Below the pieces are notes generated by a model. The model did not search any database. It saw only the letters and a program-made list of their open reading frames with translations, and was not told the DNA's origin. A stretch of DNA of 8,970 nt, from contig JBCDBY010000189.1 in assembly GCA_039182715.1 (NCBI GenBank), forward strand, positions 1 to 8,970, in the 5' to 3' direction. Below are positions 1 through 6,828 of this stretch, one piece after another. The stretch comes from JBCDBY01 sp039182715. GTDB lineage: Bacteria; Planctomycetota; PLA2. Made by a program: the position numbers and the translations under genes. How positions within the stretch are numbered: the first letter of the stretch is position 1; each line of letters begins with the position of its first letter.

Positions 1-2
1 AA

Positions 3-95
3 CGCTACAACGAGAAGTGGCTCATCGAGCGCCACGGCTGGATCAGTCCCAGCAAACAGTACAAGAAGCTCACGGCGGCGGAGGTCGCCGCCTGA
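3..95 (+). CDS. Transposase, C-terminal fragment (integrase-core type)
   Basis: The frame is open from the window edge to TGA at 93-95 and encodes 30 residues that begin RYNEKWLIERHGW and end in AAEVAA. The pattern Tyr-Asn-x-x-Trp-Leu-Ile-Glu-Arg-His-Gly followed by a Ser-Pro turn resembles the extreme C-terminus of DDE integrase-core transposases of IS3-like elements, just past the catalytic glutamate helix. No catalytic residue can be checked because that part is outside the window. A terminal repeat-like sequence follows 18 bases after the stop, which fits the 3' end of an insertion sequence. The match comes from memory of the family and not from an alignment, and the fragment is short, so confidence is moderate. 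Confidence 0.6.
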   Translation, partial: RYNEKWLIERHGWISPSKQYKKLTAAEVAA

Positions 96-105
96 GCGAG
101 TAGAC

Positions 106-450
106 TCAACCGAGTGTCCGAGGAACCGGGTCCGCTACACCCTTGTTGATCGTAGTCATCTGCTGCTCACTAGTCGGATACGCGCAGGCATGGGTCCATG
201 GGAGCCTGTGAAGCCGGTCGATCTGGGAATCTACCGAGTCCGGCTCGAACGCCAGCATGTGAGGATTGACGTGCCGATCTCCGAACTCAAGGGAGAGCCG
301 CCGGTCGCGAACCAGCTGTTCCAGAAGATCCGTGAGTGCCTGCTCATCGAGTCCAGTCTTCCGCAGGAGTTCCGCTAGGGGGTATCCGTTGAAATCGCCC
401 GAAGCGAGGTAATGTTCGGAAACCAGTTTCAGCAACTGTTCAGCGCTCAC
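106..450 (-). pseudogene. Unknown winged-helix-like protein gene, 3' end truncated by an insertion sequence
   Basis: A GTG start at 450 opens a frame of 114 residues. The first ~104 residues look natural. Helical segments with a winged-helix feel (about 3-52) lead to the distinctive FGDRHVNPH (56-64), then an acidic stretch and HACAYPT (87-93). I recall similar GDRHPNPH plus HAC-YPS patterns in longer uncharacterised bacterial proteins, but I cannot name the family or its function. From residue 104 (codon 141-139) the frame enters the insertion-sequence end and adds a tail, VADPVPRTLG, before TGA at 106-108. The original product was therefore probably longer, with the rest displaced beyond the element. 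A GGGAG ribosome-binding-like motif 9 bases upstream supports the GTG start. The chimeric product may still be made, but is more likely a disrupted gene. Confidence 0.65.
114..139 (+). repeat. Probable right terminal inverted repeat of the insertion sequence
   Basis: The 26 bases begin GTGTCCGAGG and end CGCTACA. Read from the outside inward on the minus strand they start TGTAGCGGACCCGG, the TG...CA polarity expected of IS3-like ends. Only one end is in the window, so the repeat cannot be confirmed by pairing with its partner. The inner limit (114) is an estimate; the outer limit (139) is set by the CA and by the break in the leftward gene. Confidence 0.5.
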
Positions 451-459
451 GACCTTGCA

Positions 460-464
460 CTCCC
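460..464 (-). promoter_or_regulatory. Shine-Dalgarno-like GGGAG before the truncated gene
   Basis: Read on the minus strand, GGGAG ends 9 bases before the GTG at 450. This decides the start, since no in-frame ATG lies nearby; an ATG just upstream (467-465) is in another frame. Confidence 0.45.
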
Positions 465-743
465 ATGTGTCCCGCGGTACCTCAACCGGTACGTATGTCT
501 AACCGCCTCAAGCCAACTCGGCCCACTTCGACCCGGAATTGCGAACTAGAGCACGTCGCTTCAACATCACGCGCCAAGATCCGCGTGACCAGGGCGCACC
601 AAGAGCCAGGTTATCTCATGCCAGGCAGGGCACACCTTGGGGGTCGTAGCATCTCGCTCCGAGTCGCTTCCGCCACACTCTCACCTGCGACGAAAACTGG
701 GTCGGGCCAGTCGCCCACGAAGCTGTAGGCCACCAGTCGAATG

Positions 744-806
744 GGCCAAAGAGACGATCCGCTCCAAATCCCTACTTTGGCACCAGCCGGGGCGGTCTCT
801 TTGGCC
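744..806. repeat. 12-bp perfect inverted repeat with nested short hairpin
   Basis: GGCCAAAGAGAC at 744-755 is exactly repeated in inverted form as GTCTCTTTGGCC at 795-806, around a 39-base centre. Inside, CCAAA (764-768) and TTTGG (776-780) can form a second small stem with a 7-base loop, and CCGC/GCGG (759-762, 792-795) can add pairing near the base of the main stem. No T-run follows on either strand, so it is not a classical intrinsic terminator. It lies about 90 bases beyond the 3' end of tRNA-Ser in the direction of tRNA transcription. It could be an RNA structure, a protein-binding palindrome or the ends of a tiny mobile remnant. Confidence 0.6.
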
Positions 807-895
807 GCAGGCAAACCGGGGAGTCGGCGAACGTCGCCGCCGTCCGGGCCCTACGGCGCGATCTCGCAGGACCTGCCCCTGAGCATCAAGGAAGT

Positions 896-983
896 TGGCG
901 GAGGGGGAGGGATTCGAACCCCCGGAGGCTTGCGCCTCACCGGTTTTCAAAACCGGCTCATTCGACCGCTCTGACACCCCTCC
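896..983 (-). tRNA. tRNA-Ser(UGA)
   Basis: Read on the minus strand, an acceptor 5' strand GGAGGGG (983-977) pairs with CCCCTCC (906-900), followed by discriminator G (899) and an encoded CCA (898-896). The anticodon arm is CCGGT, loop TTTGAAA, ACCGG, which places anticodon TGA at 949-947. A long variable arm (GAGGC, GCAA, GCCTC) marks this as a class II tRNA, and the T arm contains GGTTCGAATCC. Length 88 with CCA is typical for serine tRNAs. It should read UCA and other UCN codons. A TACACT box at 1001-996 sits about 13 bases before the mature 5' end and could be a -10 element, but no good -35 accompanies it. Confidence 0.97.
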
Positions 984-1075
984 GCTGGGGCGCGTAGTGT
1001 AGCGAAGGCGAGGACTTACGCGGATGCTTGGAGGGCGTTTCGATGTGCTGTGTCGGCGGTCGGAGTGGGGGCGGT

Positions 1076-4000
1076 CTACTCTTCTCGGCGCGTGGGTGGC
1101 AGCTGAATCTCTAGGTCGCTTGTTCCCGCGGGATGGGTTGCGCGTGCGATCACTTGGCCTTGGGGGGTGAGTACTGTGATCTCGGTTTTGCCGTCGGGGA
1201 GGCCGCTTAGGACGAATGCGCCTTCGTTGTTCGTCCTGTGGTGGCGGACCATGCCGTCGGTGCCGACCGCGAAGAGCGAGTGTTTTGGGGCGGGCTTCTG
1301 GTTGGCATCGAGGAGGACGCCGCGGATCGTCTTGCCCTGGGTCAACCGGAGTTCGGCGTTGGGTGTTCCCGTCTTCATCGGTTCCTGGAGTAGCGGGTGG
1401 TTCGGGTGCTCTGCCCAGAGGACCACTTCGTCTCCGACGAGCTGCGTGAATGCGAATCGGCCTTCCGCATCGGTTCGGATGACGCGGTGCCGCGCCGGCC
1501 AGAGGAGGGAAGGCACGCCGTTCGGGCCTCGGATGCTTCGCGGCGTGGCGCCCGGCGGGAGCGCGCGTACGGCGCAACCAGGAACCGGCGTGCCATCGGG
1601 GGCCAGGACGCGGCCGTCGAGGGTCCGCGGTGTGGCGGCTTGCAGGCGGACGTCGGTCTTGCCGGTCTTGACCGTGCGCGGCTCGAAGACTGCGTTCGCG
1701 CTACTGACCTCCAGGGTGTGCGGGCCGTCGCCGAGATGGGTCAAGACGAACCGTCCATTGGGGGCGCAGAGTGCGTGGTGCCACTGTCCGCGATCGTCCG
1801 TGCCCACCGGTTTGGCGGTGACGGTCGGCGTCGCCTCGAGCGGGAAGGGCTCGCCATGTTGATCGACCACGATTCCGGCGATGCGTCCATCGTGTTGGGG
1901 TTGCACGCGCGCCTCGACGTCTCGGTCGCTGGTCAGGTCGTACCTTGCCTTTGGCTCGGTCAGCTCCCAACCGTCTTGTCGCAGCACGAGGCCGTACGTG
2001 CCGGGGGGCAGGCCTCGCAGCGCGAACGCGCCGTTCTCGTCCGTGCGGGTCCAACCGTCGCCCTCGTTGCTCCCGCCGCTGCGGCCGACGAGCGCGTGTG
2101 CGAGCGGCTTGTCGTCCGCCGTACGCAGTCTGCCACGGAAGGTCCGGCCCGGCTCGAGCGTGACGATGAGCGGCTCGCCGGCGGCGGGCACGACCGCACT
2201 CAGCATGCGGGAGAGCCGGCCGGGCGCGCTCACGTACAAGTTGATCGAACCGTGCTCCAGTCCGGCGAGCCGGAACGCACCGCGGCCGTCGGCGTGCACA
2301 AGACCGCCGCTCCACCCGATGCGGGCTCCCGGGATGGGCGCGCCGCCCGGTTCCGCGACGGTTCCCACCAGCGTCGCGCCCGTGTCGAGCGGGATGCGGA
2401 GACCGGTGCGCACGTCGGCGTCCTGCAGCGTCATCGGCTCGGAACGACCCGGCCGGAACCCGACCGCTCGCACGAACACCCGCAGTCCCTTGCCGGTGTG
2501 CGCCGGAGCGCGGAACCTCCCCTCGGCATCGGTGACCGGCGTGAAGGGGTGGTCCGGATCCATGCGGAACCGGTTGGGCTCTTTGCGGCCCACGCCGAGC
2601 GCGGCGCCGACCACGGGGTTTCCTTCTCCGTCGACCACGCGTCCCTCGACGAACGGGACGCGCCGCACGACGAGGATGCGCTCGTCCGGCTCCGCACCCG
2701 GCGGCTTGGCGCGCCAGTCGCGCACGAACCGTCGATCGACGACTTCGATCATCGGGTCCGTTTGGGCGGGCATGCCCGTGAGTTGGAAGCGTCCATCTGC
2801 GCGCGTGGTGGCCTCCTGCATCACACCCGGCGCAAACCCCCGGCGAAGGGGTGCTCTTCGTACCGTCACGCCCGCAACCGGACCGACGACCTCGCTTCCC
2901 TGCATCTCGATCACCCGGCCCTCCACGGTCACGACCGGTGCCAGCTTGAGTTCGACGTAGAGCCCCGACGCGAAGGCGACGGGACCGATGAGGAGGCTCC
3001 CGTGATCGCCGCCGTCCACGGAGATCTGCATCGCCGCACCCTCGCGTAGCGGCAGTCGCTCGACCACGAACCGCCCGTTCACGCCCGTGACGGCACGTCC
3101 GAGCTCTGCGATGCCGCGGCCGTCGCACACACGCACGACGGCGCGCTCGACCGGCGTCCCGTCCGCTGCGAGGACGGCGCCCGTGACGCGCTCCGCTCGT
3201 CCGAGGACCACGCGTACGCGATCCTTCGGGCACGATCCTCCCCGATCGACGACGGCAAGCTTGTCGTGCTCGACGCGCACGTACGACGCGCCGGGCAGCG
3301 TGAATGCGCCGCTGCGCCCCGTCACGACGCGCGCCCCGGGGATCGCCGCGCCGAGTGCCATGCCGAACACGACGGCGCCGGCGACCGGCGTGCCGCCCTC
3401 GTCGACGACGACGCCTCGGATACCGTCCACCGCCGGCAGGCGGATGTGGATGCGGGCTCGGCGAACCTCCGGATGGACCCCCCGGCTCGTCCACGCATGT
3501 CCGGGCGCGTGCGCCAGGATGATGCTCTCCCGTCGCTCCGGGACGTTGAGCGTGAAGGTGCCGTCCGATGCCGTCTTCGTCTCCGCCAGCGGCGTGGGGT
3601 CGAGCTCCTTGCCCTGTTGTGCGCGGGCCGGCGGCATGGCGACGACGCGCGCGTTCGCGATGGGCTCGTCCCATGAGGTCGTGACGAGGCCCGTTGCGCG
3701 CAGCGTCGACACCGCCGGTTGCTGCGAGGGCGTGGGCTCGGGCTCCTGCGGGGGCGGTTCGTCCACGACGGCGGACCGGGCCGCATCCGTGTCGTCGGAC
3801 TGCGCGCGCATCGGCTCGGGATCTCCCTCCGACCCTCCGAGCAGGAAGGTCAGCGCGACCACGCCCGCCGTCGCCGCGACAAGCAGAGCGACCGCGACGC
3901 GCGCGGACGCCACCTTGGGCGACGCAAGAACGGCGACTCCGCCCAGCCACGCACCGCGCTTCCCGTCGTGCCGGTCGTCGAGACGCGCACGCAGCATGGC

Positions 4001-4444
4001 GAGCGCGCGCCGCAGTCGCGAGCGGACGGTCTCGTACGGCTCGTCGAGCTGTCGCGCGATCTCACGCGGGGAGAGATCGTGGAAGAAGCGAAGCACCACG
4101 ACGGTGCGATACGGCTCCTCCAGTGCGAGGACTTCTTTGGCCAGCTGGGTCTGCAGCTCCGCCTGGGCCGCGACCTCCTGCGCCGAGGGCGCGTGGCCGC
4201 GTCGCGCCGCCACCGCTTCGCGTCGCGCCCGTCTCGCTTCGCCGCGGAATCGCCGGGCCGCTCGGTGCCGCACGACGGCCGCCAACCAGGATCGCGGCGC
4301 CCGGACCGGCCGGTCGTGGCCGAGCGCCTCGGCGATCGTCTCCTGTGCAATGTCCTCAGCGGCATCGGCATCGCGCACGAGGCTGCGGGCGAGTCGTCGG
4401 ACGAAGTCGGCGTGCTGAACGATCTGCTCGGCGGTGAGTTCCAT
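1076..4444 (-). CDS. Membrane-tethered ECF-type sigma factor with ten carboxypeptidase-regulatory-like repeats
   Basis: The predicted protein has 1122 residues. Sigma-70 region 2 spans about 10-75 (EDIAQETI at 30-37, then RSWLAAVVRH). Region 4 spans about 100-155, with a helix-turn-helix at 124-148 (LSPREIARQL, then ETVRSRLRRAL). These parts should bind RNA polymerase core and the -10 and -35 promoter elements. One hydrophobic helix (about 181-203) follows, basic before and acidic after, predicting an inside N-terminus and an outside C-terminus. A Pro/Glu-rich linker (205-245) leads to ten repeats starting near 248, 341, 418, 505, 597, 690, 767, 853, 939 and 1038. Each carries the carboxypeptidase-regulatory-like signature G-x-V, then G-x-P-(V/I)-x-G-A, then D-x-x-G-x-F. 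These are beta-sandwich modules, not peptidases. Sigma factors with such C-terminal extensions are known in Planctomycetota. I infer signal sensing outside and sigma action inside, perhaps after proteolytic release; no separate anti-sigma gene is adjacent. ATG at 4444 is chosen because the sigma homology begins right after it. The frame stays open 39 codons further (GTG at 4561), and no Shine-Dalgarno sequence is obvious at either. Confidence 0.88.
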   Translation of the reverse strand: MELTAEQIVQHADFVRRLARSLVRDADAAEDIAQETIAEALGHDRPVRAPRSWLAAVVRHRAARRFRGEARRARREAVAARRGHAPSAQEVAAQAELQTQLAKEVLALEEPYRTVVVLRFFHDLSPREIARQLDEPYETVRSRLRRALAMLRARLDDRHDGKRGAWLGGVAVLASPKVASARVAVALLVAATAGVVALTFLLGGSEGDPEPMRAQSDDTDAARSAVVDEPPPQEPEPTPSQQPAVSTLRATGLVTTSWDEPIANARVVAMPPARAQQGKELDPTPLAETKTASDGTFTLNVPERRESIILAHAPGHAWTSRGVHPEVRRARIHIRLPAVDGIRGVVVDEGGTPVAGAVVFGMALGAAIPGARVVTGRSGAFTLPGASYVRVEHDKLAVVDRGGSCPKDRVRVVLGRAERVTGAVLAADGTPVERAVVRVCDGRGIAELGRAVTGVNGRFVVERLPLREGAAMQISVDGGDHGSLLIGPVAFASGLYVELKLAPVVTVEGRVIEMQGSEVVGPVAGVTVRRAPLRRGFAPGVMQEATTRADGRFQLTGMPAQTDPMIEVVDRRFVRDWRAKPPGAEPDERILVVRRVPFVEGRVVDGEGNPVVGAALGVGRKEPNRFRMDPDHPFTPVTDAEGRFRAPAHTGKGLRVFVRAVGFRPGRSEPMTLQDADVRTGLRIPLDTGATLVGTVAEPGGAPIPGARIGWSGGLVHADGRGAFRLAGLEHGSINLYVSAPGRLSRMLSAVVPAAGEPLIVTLEPGRTFRGRLRTADDKPLAHALVGRSGGSNEGDGWTRTDENGAFALRGLPPGTYGLVLRQDGWELTEPKARYDLTSDRDVEARVQPQHDGRIAGIVVDQHGEPFPLEATPTVTAKPVGTDDRGQWHHALCAPNGRFVLTHLGDGPHTLEVSSANAVFEPRTVKTGKTDVRLQAATPRTLDGRVLAPDGTPVPGCAVRALPPGATPRSIRGPNGVPSLLWPARHRVIRTDAEGRFAFTQLVGDEVVLWAEHPNHPLLQEPMKTGTPNAELRLTQGKTIRGVLLDANQKPAPKHSLFAVGTDGMVRHHRTNNEGAFVLSGLPDGKTEITVLTPQGQVIARATHPAGTSDLEIQLPPTRREE

Positions 4445-4659
4445 CACAGGGGGGTGCCCATGATCGCCGAATCGGGTGCAGCTTTGATCGATCCTCTCCG
4501 TCGAGGAGCGTCCGAGATGTCGGACGCCGAGAATCAGGCGGCTGGATTCCTCGTTGCGCACGCACGGGCCGAAGTGGAGTCCGGCGGCTGCCGTGATCTG
4601 CTACTGTGCGAGAGAGGCGGGTGGGGACGAATCTCGCTTGCGGGTCGGAAGGGGGCGTC
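4445..4659. promoter_or_regulatory. Divergent intergenic region between the sigma-factor gene and the HEAT/toroid operon
   Basis: The 215 bases separate two divergently read units, so promoters for both should lie here. I could not pick a convincing -35/-10 pair on either strand, which is expected if an alternative sigma factor is used. The reading frames of both neighbours extend into this stretch, so its true length depends on the start codons chosen. Confidence 0.5.
4647..4652 (+). promoter_or_regulatory. Shine-Dalgarno GGAAGG deciding a TTG start
   Basis: GGAAGG, continuing as a G-run to 4655, stands 7 bases before TTG at 4660. The upstream in-frame GTG codons at 4606 and 4621 lack a comparable motif. 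The TTG also places the signal peptide at the very N-terminus, so this site fixes the most likely start. Confidence 0.6.
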
Positions 4660-6828
4660 TTGTCTGTCTTTGCGCATGCTATCGGTCGCCGCGGCGCTCT
4701 GTGGACGCTCACGCTGCTTGCGCTGTCCATGCCGGCCGCCGCGAGCGATGAACAGCAGCTGCGCGACGCCATCGGGAGACTTGCCAGCGAAGACGGGCGC
4801 ACGCGGGTCCGGGCCGAGCTCCTGCTCGATCGCAACGCCGCGGCCGCCGCGCCGCTCGTCGTCGAGGCGCTGAGCAGCGAGAACCAGCAGGTCGCACGAG
4901 CGGCCGATCGGATCCTCGCAGGCCATCTGCGGGAGACGCGCGCGGCCGTCGAGCGTGGGCTCGTGCACGAGAGCACGGTCATTCGCCTGCGGTGCGCGTT
5001 GATCCTCGAGGAGGCTGCGACGAAGCGGAAGCAGCCGGTGCCGGCGAAGGTCGATGCCATCCTGGTTGCCGCTCTCGGCACGTCGGAGGACGGCACCGAT
5101 GCGCTCCAACGATTGGCGCTCCGCGGTGTGCATTTCGAGAAGGCGCGTCCGCTCATGCGGGAGCTGCTCGAGAGCGAGGAGCAGGACCAGCGCATCCTCG
5201 CCAGTCGCGCCTATCTCGCCTACGGCGTCGGGGCGGCGTCGGAGATTCCGTATCTCGGCGAGCTCGCGTGGGAGGGGCCGGACGATTCGGCCGGCGCCGC
5301 GCTCTTCATCCTCGGTCGCTTCGGGCCGAAAGCGCTGCCGCACGTCGCGCGCGTCTTCGAGAGCGACCGCGACGCGATTCGCTCCGACGCGATCGAATCG
5401 CTGGGCCGCATCGGCGCGCCGGCCAGAGCATTCGTGCCTCGTCTGCTCGTCCTGCACGCCGAGGCGGAAGGGCGGTACGACCCTTCGCTGCTCGCGGCCA
5501 TGCGGATCGCGCCCGAGGATCCGCGTGTTCTCGATGTCGTGCGCAAGGAGCTCGCGGGTCCGCGCGCCCGCGATGTCGCGCATCTGCTGCTCTTCAAGGT
5601 CGATCCCACGCCGTTCGCGGACGTGTTGCGCGACGCCTTGGGACACAAGGAGCTGCGGACACGGCTCGCCGTCGCGCAGGCGCTGCGCCGCGCCGGCAAG
5701 GAGACCCCGCGCGTGGTCGAGACGCTGCTCGGGATCGCCGAAGCCGCCGGGAAGGAAGACCAGTATCCCCGCCGGGAGGCGATCGAAGAGCTTGGCTGGG
5801 TCGGTCCCGCCGCGGCCGTCGGCATTCCGCGCCTGCTGGTCCTTGCGGCCGAGGACGACGAGACGTTCGAGCTCGTCGTCGAGCGCATTCCGCTCATGGG
5901 CGCGGCCGCGCTGCCGCACCTGCGCGCGGCGCTTCAGAAGGATGGCGCGGCCCGCGCCGCCGCGCTGCAGATCCTGGCCGTCTACGGACCGCTGGCCGTC
6001 GAGCTGCGCGACGTTCTTGCCGAACTGGGGGCCGATCCCAAGCACGAGCGCGCCGTCGTGGCGATCCTGAAGGGGCTCGACGAGTTCCCGATGAAAACGT
6101 CGCCCGCCATCCTGCTCGACGGCCTGCGCCACAAACGCATCGACGTCCGCATCGCCGCCGCGGACGAGCTCGCGCAGAGGTCGGGCAGCTACTACCGGGA
6201 CCGCGAACCGCTGCGCGCGATGCTGCTGCAGGTCGCCCGGTCGGACCCGAGCGAGCTCGTACGCTTGTCCGCCGTGCGCGGCTTCTGGTTCTCGACCGGC
6301 GCGACGGACGAGATTCAGTCCGCGGTCCTGCAGCTGCTCGACAGCAAGGAAGCGGAGACGCGCGCGACGGCGTTCACCCTGATCCACGTCGCCACGCGTC
6401 ACACGAAGATCCCCGAACCGATGCGCGCCAAGCTCTTCGCGCTCGCGCTCGGCGACCCGATCGAGGACGTCCGGGTCCGGGCGATCGCGACGCTGTTCGA
6501 GAGTGGTTTCCCGGCCGGCGCCGGCGAGCGCATTCTCGTGGCGCTGGAGGCCGACGATGCGCCGACGCGCGCGGCGGCCGCGCTCATGGCGGGCCGCTTT
6601 CCCGAGCTCGCCGACCGCACCGTGCCGCTGATCGCGAAGGTGCTGGACGCGAAGGAGCCGCGCCTGCGCCTCTACGCGATCGAATCGCTCTACACGCTCG
6701 GCCCGGTCGCCCAGCAGGCGCTCCCGAAACTGAAGGAAACGCGCGCGGCGGCGACCGACGCGGAGTTCAAGGGCCTGCTCGACCAGGTGATCGAGCGCGT
6801 CTCGGCACCCAAGGAGGAACCACGATGA
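4660..6828 (+). CDS. Secreted HEAT-repeat protein of unknown function
   Basis: The protein has 722 residues from a TTG start. The N-terminus is a Sec signal peptide: Arg-Arg at 10-11, a hydrophobic core ALWTLTLLALSM (13-24), and a likely cut after Ala/Ser 28-29 (PAAAS, then DEQQ). The rest is almost entirely short paired helices of HEAT type. The clearest repeats are at about 210-235 (FILGRFGPKALPHVARV), 239-263 (AIESLGRIGAPARAFVPRLL), 372-395, 428-455, 494-520, 601-615, 632-660 and 667-690. HEAT solenoids bind other proteins; nothing enzymatic is visible and the ligand is unknown. It acts outside the cytoplasm, in the periplasm or at the cell surface. It is the first gene of a two-gene operon: its TGA stop overlaps the ATG of the next gene. 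Longer GTG starts at 4606 or 4621 are possible but would bury the signal peptide. Confidence 0.85.
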   Translation: MSVFAHAIGRRGALWTLTLLALSMPAAASDEQQLRDAIGRLASEDGRTRVRAELLLDRNAAAAAPLVVEALSSENQQVARAADRILAGHLRETRAAVERGLVHESTVIRLRCALILEEAATKRKQPVPAKVDAILVAALGTSEDGTDALQRLALRGVHFEKARPLMRELLESEEQDQRILASRAYLAYGVGAASEIPYLGELAWEGPDDSAGAALFILGRFGPKALPHVARVFESDRDAIRSDAIESLGRIGAPARAFVPRLLVLHAEAEGRYDPSLLAAMRIAPEDPRVLDVVRKELAGPRARDVAHLLLFKVDPTPFADVLRDALGHKELRTRLAVAQALRRAGKETPRVVETLLGIAEAAGKEDQYPRREAIEELGWVGPAAAVGIPRLLVLAAEDDETFELVVERIPLMGAAALPHLRAALQKDGAARAAALQILAVYGPLAVELRDVLAELGADPKHERAVVAILKGLDEFPMKTSPAILLDGLRHKRIDVRIAAADELAQRSGSYYRDREPLRAMLLQVARSDPSELVRLSAVRGFWFSTGATDEIQSAVLQLLDSKEAETRATAFTLIHVATRHTKIPEPMRAKLFALALGDPIEDVRVRAIATLFESGFPAGAGERILVALEADDAPTRAAAALMAGRFPELADRTVPLIAKVLDAKEPRLRLYAIESLYTLGPVAQQALPKLKETRAAATDAEFKGLLDQVIERVSAPKEEPR
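6811..6817 (+). promoter_or_regulatory. Strong Shine-Dalgarno AAGGAGG for the second operon gene
   Basis: A near-perfect AAGGAGG sits 7 bases before ATG at 6825, inside the last codons of the HEAT gene. With the ATGA overlap it points to translational coupling and fixes the start. A second ATG directly follows at 6828. Confidence 0.8.

Larger units (their letters stand above)
1..139 (+). mobile_element. Right end of an insertion sequence, probably IS3-like, cut by the window edge
   Basis: The segment holds the last codons of an integrase-type transposase (stop at 93-95), a short 3' tail, and a probable terminal repeat ending in CA at 139. Elements with this type of transposase usually begin with TG and end with CA, and the stop codon usually lies a few tens of bases from the end, as here (44 bases). 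The boundary is supported independently by the leftward gene at 140-450: its plausible family-like sequence runs up to base 140, and the reading frame then enters the element. The left end, and so the target duplication, is outside the window. The IS3 assignment is a judgement from the transposase tail and is not certain; IS481 is an alternative. Confidence 0.6.
451..895. other. Stretch without a convincing gene between the truncated gene and tRNA-Ser
   Basis: Short open frames exist on both strands, but none has a plausible ribosome-binding site together with protein-like composition; their products are rich in Arg, Ser and Pro as expected from chance reading of GC-rich DNA. The region should carry the promoter of the leftward truncated gene near 470-550, but no strong -35/-10 pair is visible. 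The one clear structure is the inverted repeat at 744-806. Composition looks less GC-rich than the coding DNA to the right, which fits intergenic or acquired sequence. Confidence 0.5.

Noticed and set aside
465..728. 87-residue plus-strand frame in the gene-poor stretch
   Set aside because: No ribosome-binding site, no recognisable motif and composition typical of chance; overlapping frames on both strands are of similar quality.
741..974. 77-residue plus-strand frame ending inside the tRNA
   Set aside because: The C-terminal GGGGGIRTPGG pattern is the familiar false translation of the antisense of a serine tRNA gene.
1397..3950. Long open frames on both strands overlapping the repeat region of the sigma-factor gene (for example plus 1397-3049 and minus 1701-3950)
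   Set aside because: Their products are dominated by Arg, Ala, Pro and Ser without domain motifs, as expected of out-of-frame reading in very GC-rich DNA; the sigma/repeat frame has coherent domains throughout.
1076..4444. Carboxypeptidase activity for the repeat-bearing sigma protein
   Set aside because: The repeats resemble only the regulatory-like beta-sandwich domain; no zinc-peptidase domain is present.
4445..4561. Start of the sigma gene at GTG 4561 (39 residues earlier)
   Set aside because: The added residues have no sigma homology and no ribosome-binding site precedes the codon; the ATG at 4444 begins right at the region 2 helix.
4534..6402. 622-residue minus-strand frame opposite the HEAT gene
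   Set aside because: It is antisense to a gene with clear signal peptide and HEAT periodicity, has low-complexity Arg/Gln/Asp-rich composition, and overlaps the start of the divergent sigma gene.
4992..6824. Upstream in-frame extension of the toroid gene, giving a 1235-residue frame
   Set aside because: The extension overlaps the HEAT gene out of frame and is Arg/Ala-rich; the strong AAGGAGG and signal peptide put the true start at 6825.
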